The translations under genes and the position numbers were made by a program. A DNA stretch of 47,973 nt, from contig NZKH01000017.1 of NCBI GenBank assembly GCA_002692465.1, positions 19,298 through 67,270 of the forward strand. The letters are read 5' to 3'. The notes beneath the pieces are model-generated. The model did no database searches. It saw only the letters and a program-made list of their open reading frames with translations, and was not told where the DNA came from. Source of the stretch: Methanobacteriota archaeon (GTDB taxonomy: Archaea > Thermoplasmatota > Poseidoniia > Poseidoniales > Poseidoniaceae). Below, one piece after another: positions 33,493-39,870 of the stretch. How positions within the stretch are numbered: position 1 is the stretch's first letter; every line of letters starts with the position of its first letter.

Positions 33493-33795
33493 TCAATTTT
33501 TTAATAATTCAACTTCATCTAAAGATATTGTTTTGTGTTTTGAATAAAGTGATAAGAAAATCGCCAAACCTATGGCAACTTCTGCAGCAGCAATAGCTAT
33601 TGCAAATGCAGCATACATCCATCCTGACTCATCCCCATAATGAGCAGCTCCAGCTACAAAATTGAGATTTACAGCATTAAGAATTAATTCTATGCACATT
33701 AATACGATAATTGCATTCTTTCTAGTAAAAGCGCCCCATAGTCCGATGGAGAATATGATTACTCCAAGACCAGCAACCCATGAAGGATCAATCAC
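33493..33795 (-). CDS. nuoK: Complex I subunit NuoK
   Basis: The 100-residue protein has three membrane helices and the family motif RKNAIIVLMCIELILNAVNLNFV with the conserved Glu in helix 2. The length equals the usual NuoK length when started at GTG 33795. That start sits 5 nt after a strong GGAGGTGA site, whereas an ATG at 33810 lies within that site and would add five residues. It overlaps nuoJ2 by 8 nt. It conducts protons together with NuoJ and NuoA in the membrane arm. Confidence 0.9.
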   Translation of the reverse strand: MIDPSWVAGLGVIIFSIGLWGAFTRKNAIIVLMCIELILNAVNLNFVAGAAHYGDESGWMYAAFAIAIAAAEVAIGLAIFLSLYSKHKTISLDEVELLKN

Positions 33796-34057
33796 TTGAC
33801 TCACCTCCATTCCAAACCAAATTTTCTTTTCTCTCGTCTCTTACTAAATATGCAGCACCAACCATTGCCATTGAAAGTAAAACACCAATCAATATTACAA
33901 CAAATCCCCAATCAACTAGCATGTTTGTAGCAAAACTAATGTTGTCAAGAGAACCACTTGATGAATCCCCCCAATTTGATGAATCAGCAACATTAGAAAA
34001 AATAAGGATGCCAACAAGAAGAATTCCAATTCTTACCAATGTGGAAACCATCTTCAT
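33788..34057 (-). CDS. nuoJ: Complex I subunit NuoJ, C-terminal half (separate gene)
   Basis: The 89-residue protein has two membrane helices (LVRIGILLVGILIFSNV and DWGFVVILIGVLLSMAMVGAAYLV), corresponding to the second part of bacterial NuoJ. The first part is a separate gene immediately upstream, joined by an ATGA overlap (its TGA, this ATG at 34057). Split nuoJ is known in methanogen fpo and haloarchaeal nuo operons, so this is likely genuine, not a frameshift. GGSSD-rich linker residues come between the helices. It overlaps nuoK at its 3' end. Confidence 0.85.
   Translation of the reverse strand: MKMVSTLVRIGILLVGILIFSNVADSSNWGDSSSGSLDNISFATNMLVDWGFVVILIGVLLSMAMVGAAYLVRDERKENLVWNGGESSD
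33801..33808 (-). promoter_or_regulatory. Strong ribosome binding site for nuoK
   Basis: GGAGGTGA on the minus strand is an 8-base match to the archaeal anti-Shine-Dalgarno region and is followed after 5 nt by GTG at 33795. It decides the nuoK start and lies inside the end of nuoJ2, so translation is coupled. Confidence 0.6.
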
Positions 34058-34317
34058 TCAAAATCCTCCATAATTTGAGTTCTAGTTAACATTACACCAA
34101 ATAAAACAACTAGCATTACACTTGCTAAATATACAAGAATTTGAATTGCAGCTAAAAACTCAGCTTCCTGTAAAATAAATACACCCGCAACGGCTAGGAA
34201 AGCGAAAATAAGTGACATCATAGAATGGGCAACCTTTTTTGCATATACAGTACCTAGTGAACCACCAATTGCAATTATTGCAAATAGGAAAAAGATTGAA
34301 TTTTCTACAACACCCAT
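34054..34317 (-). CDS. nuoJ: Complex I subunit NuoJ, N-terminal half (separate gene)
   Basis: The 87-residue protein has three membrane helices. The start NSIFFLFAIIAIGGSLGTVYAKKVAHSMM and the block AEFLAAIQILVYLASVMLVVLFGVMLT match the N-terminal half of NuoJ/ND6, including the conserved pi-bulge-type Tyr region in YLASVMVLVL-like sequence. It is followed by the C-terminal half with a 4-nt ATGA overlap. It begins 2 nt after the nuoI stop. Both halves together reach about 175 residues, the normal length of NuoJ. Confidence 0.87.
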   Translation of the reverse strand: MGVVENSIFFLFAIIAIGGSLGTVYAKKVAHSMMSLIFAFLAVAGVFILQEAEFLAAIQILVYLASVMLVVLFGVMLTRTQIMEDFE

Positions 34318-34319
34318 GT

Positions 34320-35267
34320 TTACGCCTCTGCTTTTGCTTTCCTCTTCTCTCTTCTCGCTCGTTCTTTTGCTGCACGCTTTGCTAATTCAGCATCTACCGC
34401 TTCTTGATGTTGTGAAGGTAATACTCTGGTTCTTTCAGCGTCAAACCACAAGTCTTGACGAGTAAATCCTGACATGCCATCATATTCATTTGTCATAAAG
34501 AAACTACTAAAATCGCATGCTTCCATACACAATCCACAAAACATACATCTTCCGATGTCTATTCTTCCACTTACTATTTGATCATCAGCAGGGAATAATG
34601 AAGTTGTAGCGATTTCTGTTTCAGTCCCTGAATCATTCCATCGAATTTTAGCATTTTCTCCACTTAAATCAATAATTTCTCCAAACCTATAGTCTGCACT
34701 AGGACCTTTGTGTGCAGTAAAAATATCGTAATCTTGATTTTCTTTTTTACCGGATTTAATCGGAATTGCTGCCCAACCTCCTACTTCTAAATCCTTTCCT
34801 AAGCCTGCATTTTCTCCATCTTTTGTTTCCATCACATCTACACGTAATTCAGTTGTCATGTGTAAACAATCATTCGGACAAATACTAACACATAGTTTAC
34901 AAGCAGTACAAGTTTCCCAAATTACTCCAATTCTTCCATTATATTCGCCTGGAACAAATAACCATGGTTCCATATCTTCTAATCGTTCATATGGATACAT
35001 TATCGTTACAGGACGATAAATTGATGGGAAAAGATCACTAGATTCTCTGTCAGCAGTATATTCATGCTCTGAAGGGGAATTGTATTTGTTGTCTTTTGTT
35101 CTTAATTTTGAATTGTCATCTAATAATGTAGCTGGTTTGTTATGATATTCATTCAGGAAGAATCTTCCAATAATTGGGAATGTTCTCAAAGCAGTTTTCA
35201 AAGTCATCCATAATGGACGAATAATTAAATTTCTGAAATTTGGTTGTGCTCTTGGGTGCATTGGCAT
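34320..35267 (-). CDS. nuoI: Complex I 8Fe-8S subunit NuoI with a large insertion
   Basis: The 315-residue subunit has two [4Fe-4S] motifs: C120-x2-C123-x2-C126-x3-C130 (CTACKLCVSICP) and C241-x2-C244-x2-C247-x3-C251 (CMFCGLCMEAC). It passes electrons to NuoB. The distance between the clusters is about 110 residues instead of the usual 35 or so. The extra 70 or so include a stretch like a small beta-barrel (FGEIIDLSGENAKIRWNDSG). An N-terminal extension of about 90 residues and a Lys/Arg/Ala-rich C-terminal helix are also present. It lies between nuoH and nuoJ1 in the operon. Confidence 0.9.
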   Translation of the reverse strand: MPMHPRAQPNFRNLIIRPLWMTLKTALRTFPIIGRFFLNEYHNKPATLLDDNSKLRTKDNKYNSPSEHEYTADRESSDLFPSIYRPVTIMYPYERLEDMEPWLFVPGEYNGRIGVIWETCTACKLCVSICPNDCLHMTTELRVDVMETKDGENAGLGKDLEVGGWAAIPIKSGKKENQDYDIFTAHKGPSADYRFGEIIDLSGENAKIRWNDSGTETEIATTSLFPADDQIVSGRIDIGRCMFCGLCMEACDFSSFFMTNEYDGMSGFTRQDLWFDAERTRVLPSQHQEAVDAELAKRAAKERARREKRKAKAEA

Positions 35268-35281
35268 TTTTTTTCAACTCC

Positions 35282-36847
35282 TTAATCTTCTCCTACTGTG
35301 TGCGTTCCTGCTGGTGTCATTGTTTTTGTATGTGACATTCTTGATCCATCCCAATCAGGGTCTTCATCTACTGAAAGTATAACGAATAAAATTAGTGAAA
35401 CAATTGTGATTGCAGCTGGAATAATTAATCCAGAACCAGGGCCCCATGTAGTCCCATCGTATACGTAAAGACGTAGAATAAAAGCAAAAGCCAAGTTAAT
35501 CAACGATAATGGTAGTAAATATTTCCAGCCTAATTCTAATATTTGATCAGTTCGAATACGTGGGAAAGCGGCTCTAACCCAAACAAATATTGCAAAGAAA
35601 AACCATGCTTTTAACAGAACCCAAACAATTCCTGGGATAGCCAAATAAGCATTACCCACTACTCCTAAATCACCAATTAAATTTGCAAATGGTGCATGAT
35701 AACCCCCAAAGAAGAAATGTGCCATTAAGATACAAGCAGCATAGCAACGTAAATATTCAGATGCAAACAAAAGACCCCATCTCATACCTCCATATTCTGT
35801 CCACCAGCCTTCTACTAATTCAGCCTCAGCTTCTGGCATATCGAATGGAATTCTTTCAACTTCAGCAATCATTGTAATTAGGAATAATAATGCTCCAAGC
35901 GGAATTAAGAAGAAATTCCATACGCCTGAACCATATTGGAAATCAATAATCTCAATTATATTCAAACTTCCAGATAATACACAAACTGCAAGAATTGTAA
36001 TTAGAAGTGGTATTTCATAAGCAGTTAATTGAGCAGCACTTCTAATGCCACCTAAAAGTGAGTATTTGTTATTTGAAGACCAACCTGCGAAAAACACACC
36101 TAGTGGAGCAATACCAAAAATTGCAAATGCAAACAATACCGACATTTCAGGATCTGCAGCATAAATCCCAGAACCGAATGGTAAGAAACCTAGAATTAAA
36201 ACTGTAGATGAAATTATTAAGAATGGTGCTAATTCATAAATTAATTTATCAGCTTTATTTGGAACCATGTGTTCCTTTGTTAAGAACTTCATTCCGTCAC
36301 CTAAACCTTGGAAAAAACCAGGGAACAGATACCAAACGCCATGCCAACTACGATTATTTACGCGGTTAACTGTTGCTTGAGAACTTTTATTTCCAGCAAC
36401 ACTATTCAAAGAATTAACTACCCAACCAACAGGTGCTCCTAATCCAAATGGTAGTAGAGTCCACCATTTGCCTGCAGTCACTCCATTTTCACCAACCCAT
36501 AAACTTCTAAATGTTGTTGTAGCGCCTCTTCTATCCATTAATCTGGCAATCAATTTTCTTTCAGTCCAAATGACTGTAATAAATTGAGAAAGCATAATGA
36601 TTGTAAATATAATTACACACATTGTAAAGGTTTGAACACCGGTGTTAAAAATATTGAAAATTTCTCCAGTACATCTTGGTATAGTATCGAATAAAAAGGT
36701 ATTTGCTGCTGTAGTTCCTTGAGCATCACACAATGAGGTTCCCGCATTAATATCAATTGAATTAAATGCAACGGAGTGAATATCTGTAGCAGAACTTTCA
36801 ATGGCTTTGTTGACATTCAACCAATCGTATTTTGCATCTTTTGACAT
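35282..36847 (-). CDS. nuoH: Complex I subunit NuoH with N- and C-terminal extensions and an insertion
   Basis: The 521-residue subunit forms the quinone-entry region with NuoB and NuoD. Blocks seen are TERKLIARLMDRRGA, GFFQGLGDGMKFLTKEHMVPNKADK, ERIPFDMPEAEAELVEGWWTEYGG (the conserved acidic quinone-channel segment) and RAAFPRIRTDQILELGWKYLLPL. NuoH is usually about 330 residues. Here the extra length is an N-terminal extension of about 60 residues, a 65-residue insertion after helix 1 (residues 109-176) and a C-terminal tail. The ATG at 36847 is preferred over 36883 because GGTGA precedes it by 6 nt and it avoids overlapping nuoD. Confidence 0.9.
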   Translation of the reverse strand: MSKDAKYDWLNVNKAIESSATDIHSVAFNSIDINAGTSLCDAQGTTAANTFLFDTIPRCTGEIFNIFNTGVQTFTMCVIIFTIIMLSQFITVIWTERKLIARLMDRRGATTTFRSLWVGENGVTAGKWWTLLPFGLGAPVGWVVNSLNSVAGNKSSQATVNRVNNRSWHGVWYLFPGFFQGLGDGMKFLTKEHMVPNKADKLIYELAPFLIISSTVLILGFLPFGSGIYAADPEMSVLFAFAIFGIAPLGVFFAGWSSNNKYSLLGGIRSAAQLTAYEIPLLITILAVCVLSGSLNIIEIIDFQYGSGVWNFFLIPLGALLFLITMIAEVERIPFDMPEAEAELVEGWWTEYGGMRWGLLFASEYLRCYAACILMAHFFFGGYHAPFANLIGDLGVVGNAYLAIPGIVWVLLKAWFFFAIFVWVRAAFPRIRTDQILELGWKYLLPLSLINLAFAFILRLYVYDGTTWGPGSGLIIPAAITIVSLILFVILSVDEDPDWDGSRMSHTKTMTPAGTHTVGED

Positions 36848-36851
36848 TTTT

Positions 36852-37997
36852 TCACCTATCCGTTTCTCCAATACATGGATCAAATGAACCCATTATAGCA
36901 GGAATATCTGCAACTTTGTAACCAATCATGGTTTTAGCAACAAATGGAATTGTAATAAACATTGGAGATCTAATACTCATTCTGTAAGGGAATTCACCTC
37001 TTCCTTTTTTACCTCCCCCACCTACGAGGTAAAATGTTGATTCTCCTCTTGAATCTTCAAAATTATGGAATCCTGTTTGTCCAGCAGGAGCTCTTAGTGG
37101 AGGTTTAAGATATATCATTTCATCCTTCTTGTTGTAATGCGTTTCAGCACCACCTGGAATTTTATCAAGTGCTGATAGAATCATATTACAAGACTCAATC
37201 ATTTCAGTCATCCTTACACGATACCGATCATAACAATCAGATCCTTCATTAGATGATGCTTTTTCAATTGCAGCCACTCCATCTATTTGGTCATAAACAC
37301 TGTATGGATGTGCCCATCTTACATCATAATTTACTCCCGCAGCTCTGACATTTGGCCCGGTTACTCCCGCATTAATCATATCTTCAGCTTTACAAGCCCC
37401 AACTCCTTGAGTCCTTACAAGGAAAATTGTGGATTCATCTAATAGCATTTCATATTCTTTTAGTCTCTCTAGGAACATTTCAATTTTTGCTCTTGCTCTC
37501 ATTGCAAAACCAATTGGCAGATCACGCTTTACTCCACCTACTCTTGGGAAATTATAATGCATTCTACTTCCACCTAATTCTTGTAATAAATCAAGAAATA
37601 GTTCCCGATCACGAAGACACCAAACAAATACAGTAAGATTTCCTACATCAGGACAATAAGCACCTAGCCACATAAGATGGCTTGCGATTCTTTGCATTTC
37701 CACAGCGATTAGACGAATATATTCAGCCCTTTCAGGAACTTCAGCACCTAATAGATTCTCAGCGGCATAAATATAGGATTGTGCCCAAGTCATAGCAGAA
37801 GCATAACATAATCTGTCACAATAGGGAGTGATTTGAGTATAATCTCTTGCCTCGCAGATTTTTTCAACACCCCTGTGGATATATCCTAATTCCGGAATTG
37901 TATCTACAACTGTTTCCCCATCAACTTTAACTCTTAGAGTCCATAAACCATGAGTCATTGGATGTTGAGGTCCCATTGTAATCCACATTTCTGCCAT
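36852..37997 (-). CDS. nuoD: Complex I 49-kDa-like subunit NuoD
   Basis: The 381-residue peripheral subunit forms the quinone pocket. It has the N-terminal GPQHPMTHG block, GYIHRGVEK, RIASHLMWLGAYCPDVG, GGSRMHYNFPRVGGVK and the C-terminal AIMGSFDPCIGETDR, where common NuoD ends DPVxGExDR. Residues that would be hydrogenase nickel ligands are absent, as in respiratory forms. It is a single gene, not fused to NuoC. It follows nuoC by 9 nt, with GAGGAG upstream, and nuoH starts 4 nt after it. Confidence 0.94.
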   Translation of the reverse strand: MAEMWITMGPQHPMTHGLWTLRVKVDGETVVDTIPELGYIHRGVEKICEARDYTQITPYCDRLCYASAMTWAQSYIYAAENLLGAEVPERAEYIRLIAVEMQRIASHLMWLGAYCPDVGNLTVFVWCLRDRELFLDLLQELGGSRMHYNFPRVGGVKRDLPIGFAMRARAKIEMFLERLKEYEMLLDESTIFLVRTQGVGACKAEDMINAGVTGPNVRAAGVNYDVRWAHPYSVYDQIDGVAAIEKASSNEGSDCYDRYRVRMTEMIESCNMILSALDKIPGGAETHYNKKDEMIYLKPPLRAPAGQTGFHNFEDSRGESTFYLVGGGGKKGRGEFPYRMSIRSPMFITIPFVAKTMIGYKVADIPAIMGSFDPCIGETDR

Positions 37998-38006
37998 AAT
38001 AACTCC

Positions 38007-38696
38007 TCATTTCTTTTTGTCTGAATCTAATGGTTTTCTCATAAAACCTTGAGCATCATCATACATTTCGTTATGATCATGATAACGTATCTTGTGTTGT
38101 TTTTGTAATGGATGAAATCCAGGAGGAGAGTCGTGAGGGTTTAGAACCCGCATCATATTTTCATGACCTTCAAATTCGATTCCTACTAAATCCCAAGTTT
38201 CTTTTTCATTCCAGTCAGCACCCTCCCAAATAGATTGAACACTTGGTACTTTAGGCTCATCTGTTTGAGGAAGGACTATTGATACTTGATATTCTAGAGG
38301 TATGTCCATTCCTGAAAGTTTAGATGCATTAATTACAGTCTGTTCTCCTACGTTTGGATTTTTAATTCCTTTACGTGTCAAATGAACTACAACCTCCCAA
38401 CCTTTTTCGGGAGTTCCCGGATTATATCCCGGTTTACCTGAAAAAAATTCAAATTCTAAAGGATAATGAATTCCTGTAATCATACTCAAATAATCAACAC
38501 CTTGTTCAAATCTTAACCATTTTGCTAAACTTGGCCAATGAGCCGGAGGACAATCTATATGCACAAATGAGTATTTTTTACCACTCCTATGTTCACATGC
38601 TTCCGCTTTTATTCCAGCAATCTCAAATCTTTTATTAGTTTCCAAAACAGCATTTTCAACCGCTGTATTATTTTGTTCTAGAGATATACTTTGCAT
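38007..38696 (-). CDS. nuoC: Complex I 30-kDa-like subunit NuoC
   Basis: The 229-residue peripheral subunit carries the 30-kDa signature near the C-terminus: WNEKETWDLVGIEFEGHENMMRVL. The N-terminal 40 residues are helical and less conserved. It binds next to NuoD in the connecting arm. The ATG at 38696 is preceded by GAGGTGG, a good ribosome binding site. A C-terminal extension after the signature has KQHKIRYHDHNEMYDD, about 35 residues beyond the core. It lies between nuoB and nuoD. Confidence 0.92.
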   Translation of the reverse strand: MQSISLEQNNTAVENAVLETNKRFEIAGIKAEACEHRSGKKYSFVHIDCPPAHWPSLAKWLRFEQGVDYLSMITGIHYPLEFEFFSGKPGYNPGTPEKGWEVVVHLTRKGIKNPNVGEQTVINASKLSGMDIPLEYQVSIVLPQTDEPKVPSVQSIWEGADWNEKETWDLVGIEFEGHENMMRVLNPHDSPPGFHPLQKQHKIRYHDHNEMYDDAQGFMRKPLDSDKKK

Positions 38697-38710
38697 GACA
38701 GTTCCACCTC

Positions 38711-39304
38711 TTAATCTTCCCCAATAATAATTGGAGCATCTGTTTCACTTTCTTTTACAGGCGGGGCACCAATTCTGATAATTTTCTCTCTTAATTTTCC
38801 AAATCCATCAATTAATGCTTCAGGACGAGGAGGGCAACCAGGAATATATACATCTACAGGAATGATTGTATCTACTCCTTCAAGAATATTGTATGATTGG
38901 AAATATGGTCCGCCTGAAATAGCACATTCTCCCATTGCAATACACCATTTCGGTTCTGGCATTTGTTCCCATAGTCTTACAATTGGATCTGCAAATTTTT
39001 TACTTATTGGGCCATTTACTAACAACACATCACATTGACGAGGAGATGAACGGAAGAAAACTCCGAATCTTTCAGCATCAAATCTAGGTGCTCCTGCAGC
39101 AGCCATTTCAAGTGCACAGCATTTTATTCCAAGGTGAAGCGGGAACAAACTTTTCCTTTGAGCCCAATTGAAAAACCTTCCACCTAGTACGCCAATCAAT
39201 TGTTTAATTTTAGTTGCTTTAAGAGCTTCATCAGTTACATTACCTACAACATCAATCAATGCCCTACTATTGAATATAGTGAAATTTTCAGAGTCGTCAG
39301 TCAT
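38711..39304 (-). CDS. nuoB: Complex I subunit NuoB (N2 cluster)
   Basis: The 197-residue subunit holds the terminal N2 [4Fe-4S] cluster with ligands in [17 protein letters not shown] and [10 protein letters not shown]. The Arg/Tyr-type region [21 protein letters not shown] is also typical. From here electrons pass to quinone. The ATG at 39304 is chosen because GAGGG precedes it; a longer TTG at 39316 would create an ATGA-like overlap with nuoA but is less likely. A 40-residue N-terminal extension precedes the core. Confidence 0.94.
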   Translation of the reverse strand: MTDDSENFTIFNSRALIDVVGNVTDEALKATKIKQLIGVLGGRFFNWAQRKSLFPLHLGIKCCALEMAAAGAPRFDAERFGVFFRSSPRQCDVLLVNGPISKKFADPIVRLWEQMPEPKWCIAMGECAISGGPYFQSYNILEGVDTIIPVDVYIPGCPPRPEALIDGFGKLREKIIRIGAPPVKESETDAPIIIGED

Positions 39305-39312
39305 TTTATCCC

Positions 39313-39765
39313 TCAAATATAGATTCTTCCCCTTTTACGGAAAACATGCCAAACTCCTAAACTCATTAGAAGCAAAAATATTCCTGCATTCATCATTGCA
39401 ATTGCAGCATCTTGATGACTTCTAGAACTTACATCAGCATTCATTGTAAGAGTTCCTGCTAATGCAAGAAACATGAATGCAATATCAAAAACTAGGAAAA
39501 TAATGGCATACCAATAATATTGGAAATGAAACTGAATCATTGCCCCTCCGACAGGTTCTGAACCACATTCATATGTTGTCAATCTTCTAGGATACATACT
39601 ATGGTCTCTCTCATATCCAGGCAAGAAATAGGATCTAGTTATGTTTGGATTTGCAGAGTCAGTAACAGGCCTTACAAATCTAGTAACAATGAATTGACTT
39701 AATGGAAAAAGTATTCCTAGAATAGCCATTAATCCTACGGCTACGTAACTCTCGGTCACGGTCAT
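39313..39765 (-). CDS. nuoA: Complex I subunit NuoA
   Basis: The 150-residue subunit has three membrane helices. It has the loop motif [35 protein letters not shown], the NuoA/ND3 quinone-loop signature with its conserved Cys. The first gene of the operon, it is preceded by a leader of about 55 nt with a G6 run, a TATA element at 39841-39850 and a 12-bp palindrome. The order A-B-C-D-H-I-J-J-K-L-M-N is the standard archaeal arrangement without E, F and G. Confidence 0.93.
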   Translation of the reverse strand: MTVTESYVAVGLMAILGILFPLSQFIVTRFVRPVTDSANPNITRSYFLPGYERDHSMYPRRLTTYECGSEPVGGAMIQFHFQYYWYAIIFLVFDIAFMFLALAGTLTMNADVSSRSHQDAAIAMMNAGIFLLLMSLGVWHVFRKRGRIYI

Positions 39766-39827
39766 TTTTTCGACATCCTAGAGAGTCCCAAGGCCCCCCT
39801 AATTAGTTCGACTTAAACTCCGGAAAT

Positions 39828-39850
39828 AAGCATATGCTTTCCTTAAAAAG
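39828..39850 (-). promoter_or_regulatory. Promoter and palindromic operator candidate of the nuo operon
   Basis: On the minus strand a TATA-like CTTTTTAAGG (39841-39850), with preceding AAA, is followed directly by the perfect 12-bp palindrome AAGCATATGCTT (39828-39839). Transcription is expected to start around 39820, so the palindrome lies between TATA and start, a classical place for a repressor. Confidence 0.45.
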
Positions 39851-39870
39851 TTTAGCCACGCCTAATCTTT

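Noticed and set aside
33788-34317. Split nuoJ as a frameshift or pseudogene
   Set aside because: The halves join by an ATGA overlap, each has its own start, and split nuoJ is normal in haloarchaeal nuo and methanogen fpo operons.
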